Shown: in pieces, positions 6,731 through 7,198 of the stretch
How positions within the stretch are numbered: position 1 is the first letter of the stretch
Layout: each line of letters opens with the position of its first letter
NCBI GenBank assembly: GCA_903827735.1
Contig: CAIKJM010000296.1
Location: 1-7,198 of the forward strand
Reading direction: 5' to 3'
DNA: 7,198 nucleotides
From: an uncultured Rhodanobacter sp.
GTDB lineage: Bacteria; Pseudomonadota; Gammaproteobacteria; Xanthomonadales; Rhodanobacteraceae
Position numbers and translations under genes: made by a program
Notes under the pieces: model-generated
The model's database searches: none
The model's input: the letters and a program-made list of their open reading frames with translations, nothing else
Told to the model about the DNA's origin: nothing

Positions 6731-6741
6731 TTGTACGACAA
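6731..6741. promoter_or_regulatory. Putative FadR/GntR-type operator (TTGT-N3-ACAA)
   Basis: TTGTACGACAA is an 11-bp palindrome with 4-bp perfect arms and a 3-base centre. FadR-subfamily regulators, including DgoR and LldR types, are known to use TNGT-N3-ACNA-like sites. It lies 20 bases ahead of the dgoR start, touches the -10 box and covers the likely transcription start, the ideal place for autorepression of the whole operon. That DgoR binds here is inference. Confidence 0.65.
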
Positions 6742-6769
6742 TATAGTTTTAGCACAATCGGTGGGCCAA
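6740..6769 (-). promoter_or_regulatory. Putative sigma70 promoter of the galactose/galactonate operon
   Basis: On the minus strand TTGGCC (6764-6769; four of six matches to TTGACA) and TATATT (6740-6745; five of six to TATAAT) are separated by 18 bases. Transcription should start near 6733, giving a leader of about 22 bases before the dgoR start codon. The overlapping TTGT-N3-ACAA palindrome supports this assignment. No other promoter of comparable quality was seen inside the operon. Confidence 0.55.
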
Positions 6770-6816
6770 AGCTTGCGGCCGCGGCAATCGCTGGAAGACA
6801 AGCCGCTTGGTGCGCA

Positions 6817-6839
6817 GGATGGATAAGCGCATTCCATCC
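6817..6839. repeat. Perfect 7-bp inverted repeat in the divergent spacer
   Basis: GGATGGA at 6817-6823 and TCCATCC at 6833-6839 form perfect arms around 9 bases. There is no T run, so it is not a terminator. The centre-to-centre distance of 16 bases is suitable for a dimeric DNA-binding protein, but no family can be named from the sequence. It sits midway between the two divergent promoters. Confidence 0.4.
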
Positions 6840-6891
6840 GATCGATAAGCTCTTTTTTGTCCAAAGAATGTTCCATCGCAGCATTCGGCAC

Positions 6892-6920
6892 TTGACAGCG
6901 AAACCATGGAGTAAGACTAT
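6892..6920 (+). promoter_or_regulatory. Possible promoter of the MarR-family gene
   Basis: A perfect TTGACA (6892-6897) is followed 17 bases later by GACTAT (6915-6920), which matches the -10 consensus at only three positions. The start codon is about 50 bases downstream. In between lies an AT-rich stretch with AACT-N4-AGTT (6936-6947), a short palindrome that could be an autoregulatory site. The weak -10 keeps confidence low. Confidence 0.35.
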
Positions 6921-6971
6921 CCAAATAACAAGCCTAACTTAGTAGTTTATCTTTTAATCTGAGGTAACCGC

Positions 6972-7198
6972 ATGGGCGCTCCGCTGCATACAGGCGAGCC
7001 TGCCAGCGCGCTGGCGTTGGCCAGCGAAATACGCATCGTGATCGGCCGCCTGAATCGGCGGCTGCGCGAACAAGCGCACTCCAGCGATCTCACCGCTTCG
7101 CAAAAATCAGTGCTGCTGCATCTGGAACGCGAGGGCTCGGCGACAGTGACCGCGCTCGCAAAGGCCATTCCTGACGGTCACGAAGACGTCACAGCGCT
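6972..7198 (+). CDS. MarR-family transcriptional regulator, N-terminal part (runs off the window)
   Basis: The first 75 codons of a protein are open to the right edge, with no stop. The start at 6972 has GAGGT 6 bases upstream. Residues 16-65 read as the dimerisation helix and first DNA-binding helices of a MarR regulator: LASEIRIVIGRLNRRLREQA, then LTASQKSVLLHLEREG and ATVTALAKA. In this family LA.A is normally followed by a recognition helix such as EG(M/V)RPQSM, but here it is IPDGHEDVTA, which does not fit. Either this member is divergent or the last 32 bases are a mis-assembled end. It is divergently oriented to the galactose operon. Nothing shows that it regulates that operon, and its target is unknown. 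Confidence 0.7.
   Translation, partial: MGAPLHTGEPASALALASEIRIVIGRLNRRLREQAHSSDLTASQKSVLLHLEREGSATVTALAKAIPDGHEDVTA

Larger units (their letters stand above)
6712..6971. other. Divergent intergenic region between dgoR and the MarR-family gene
   Basis: This 260-base spacer separates two divergently transcribed regulators. It holds a minus-strand promoter/operator next to dgoR, a 7-bp inverted repeat near its centre (6817-6839), a possible plus-strand promoter from 6892, and an AT-rich leader before the MarR start. Open frames on the minus strand here (for example 6727-6924) are rich in Cys and Ser, lack a ribosome binding site and resemble no family I know, so I do not call a gene. Confidence 0.8.

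Noticed and set aside
6727..6924. Small minus-strand open frames upstream of dgoR (also 6648-6884)
   Set aside because: They overlap the promoter/operator, lack a ribosome binding site, and have Cys/Ser/Pro-rich composition typical of non-coding translation.
1..7198. CRISPR arrays, insertion sequences, tRNA/rRNA genes, riboswitches or phage genes
   Set aside because: No spaced direct repeats, transposase motifs, attachment-site duplications or RNA-gene signatures were seen. Coding density is fully explained by metabolic and regulatory genes.

Overview
The window looks like the end of a contig from a GC-rich Gram-negative proteobacterium. A member of the Xanthomonadales/Rhodanobacteraceae (Dyella or Luteibacter-like) is my best guess from protein flavour and base composition, but there is no rRNA or other marker to settle it. 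The first 33 bases are not genomic: they match the Illumina TruSeq read-1 adapter/primer sequence, so genuine DNA starts near base 34.

Nearly everything from about 85 to 6770 is one minus-strand operon. It is read from right to left and ends in an intrinsic terminator at 83-111. In transcription order it encodes a FadR/GntR-family regulator (dgoR-like), 2-dehydro-3-deoxygalactonokinase (dgoK), 2-dehydro-3-deoxy-6-phosphogalactonate aldolase (dgoA), D-galactonate dehydratase (dgoD), a short-chain sugar dehydrogenase, an SMP-30/gluconolactonase-family lactonase, and a GalP-type sugar:H+ symporter. The first four follow the order of the E. coli dgoRKAD galactonate operon. The last three supply uptake of the free sugar, oxidation to the lactone and lactone opening. 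Together they make a self-contained oxidative (De Ley-Doudoroff) galactose route: galactose, galactonolactone, galactonate, KDGal, KDPGal, then pyruvate plus glyceraldehyde-3-phosphate. No Leloir pathway gene and no galactonate importer are present in the window.

Four of the six gene junctions are 4-base ATGA or GTGA overlaps, which suggests tight translational coupling. The other two, dgoD to dehydrogenase (46 bp) and lactonase to transporter (70 bp), are open gaps. The second gap holds a strong REP-like stem-loop that may set transporter expression apart from the enzymes.

The 260-bp intergenic region at 6712-6971 is divergent. On the minus strand it carries a sigma70-like promoter whose -10 box overlaps an 11-bp TTGT-N3-ACAA palindrome, the expected operator type for this regulator family, so autorepression is likely. 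On the plus strand it leads into a MarR-family regulator that runs off the right edge. The last 32 bases of that gene depart from what the family normally has and may be divergent or a mis-join. The pathway is known chemistry. The points of interest are its assembly into one operon, the signals at its junctions, and the two questionable window ends.
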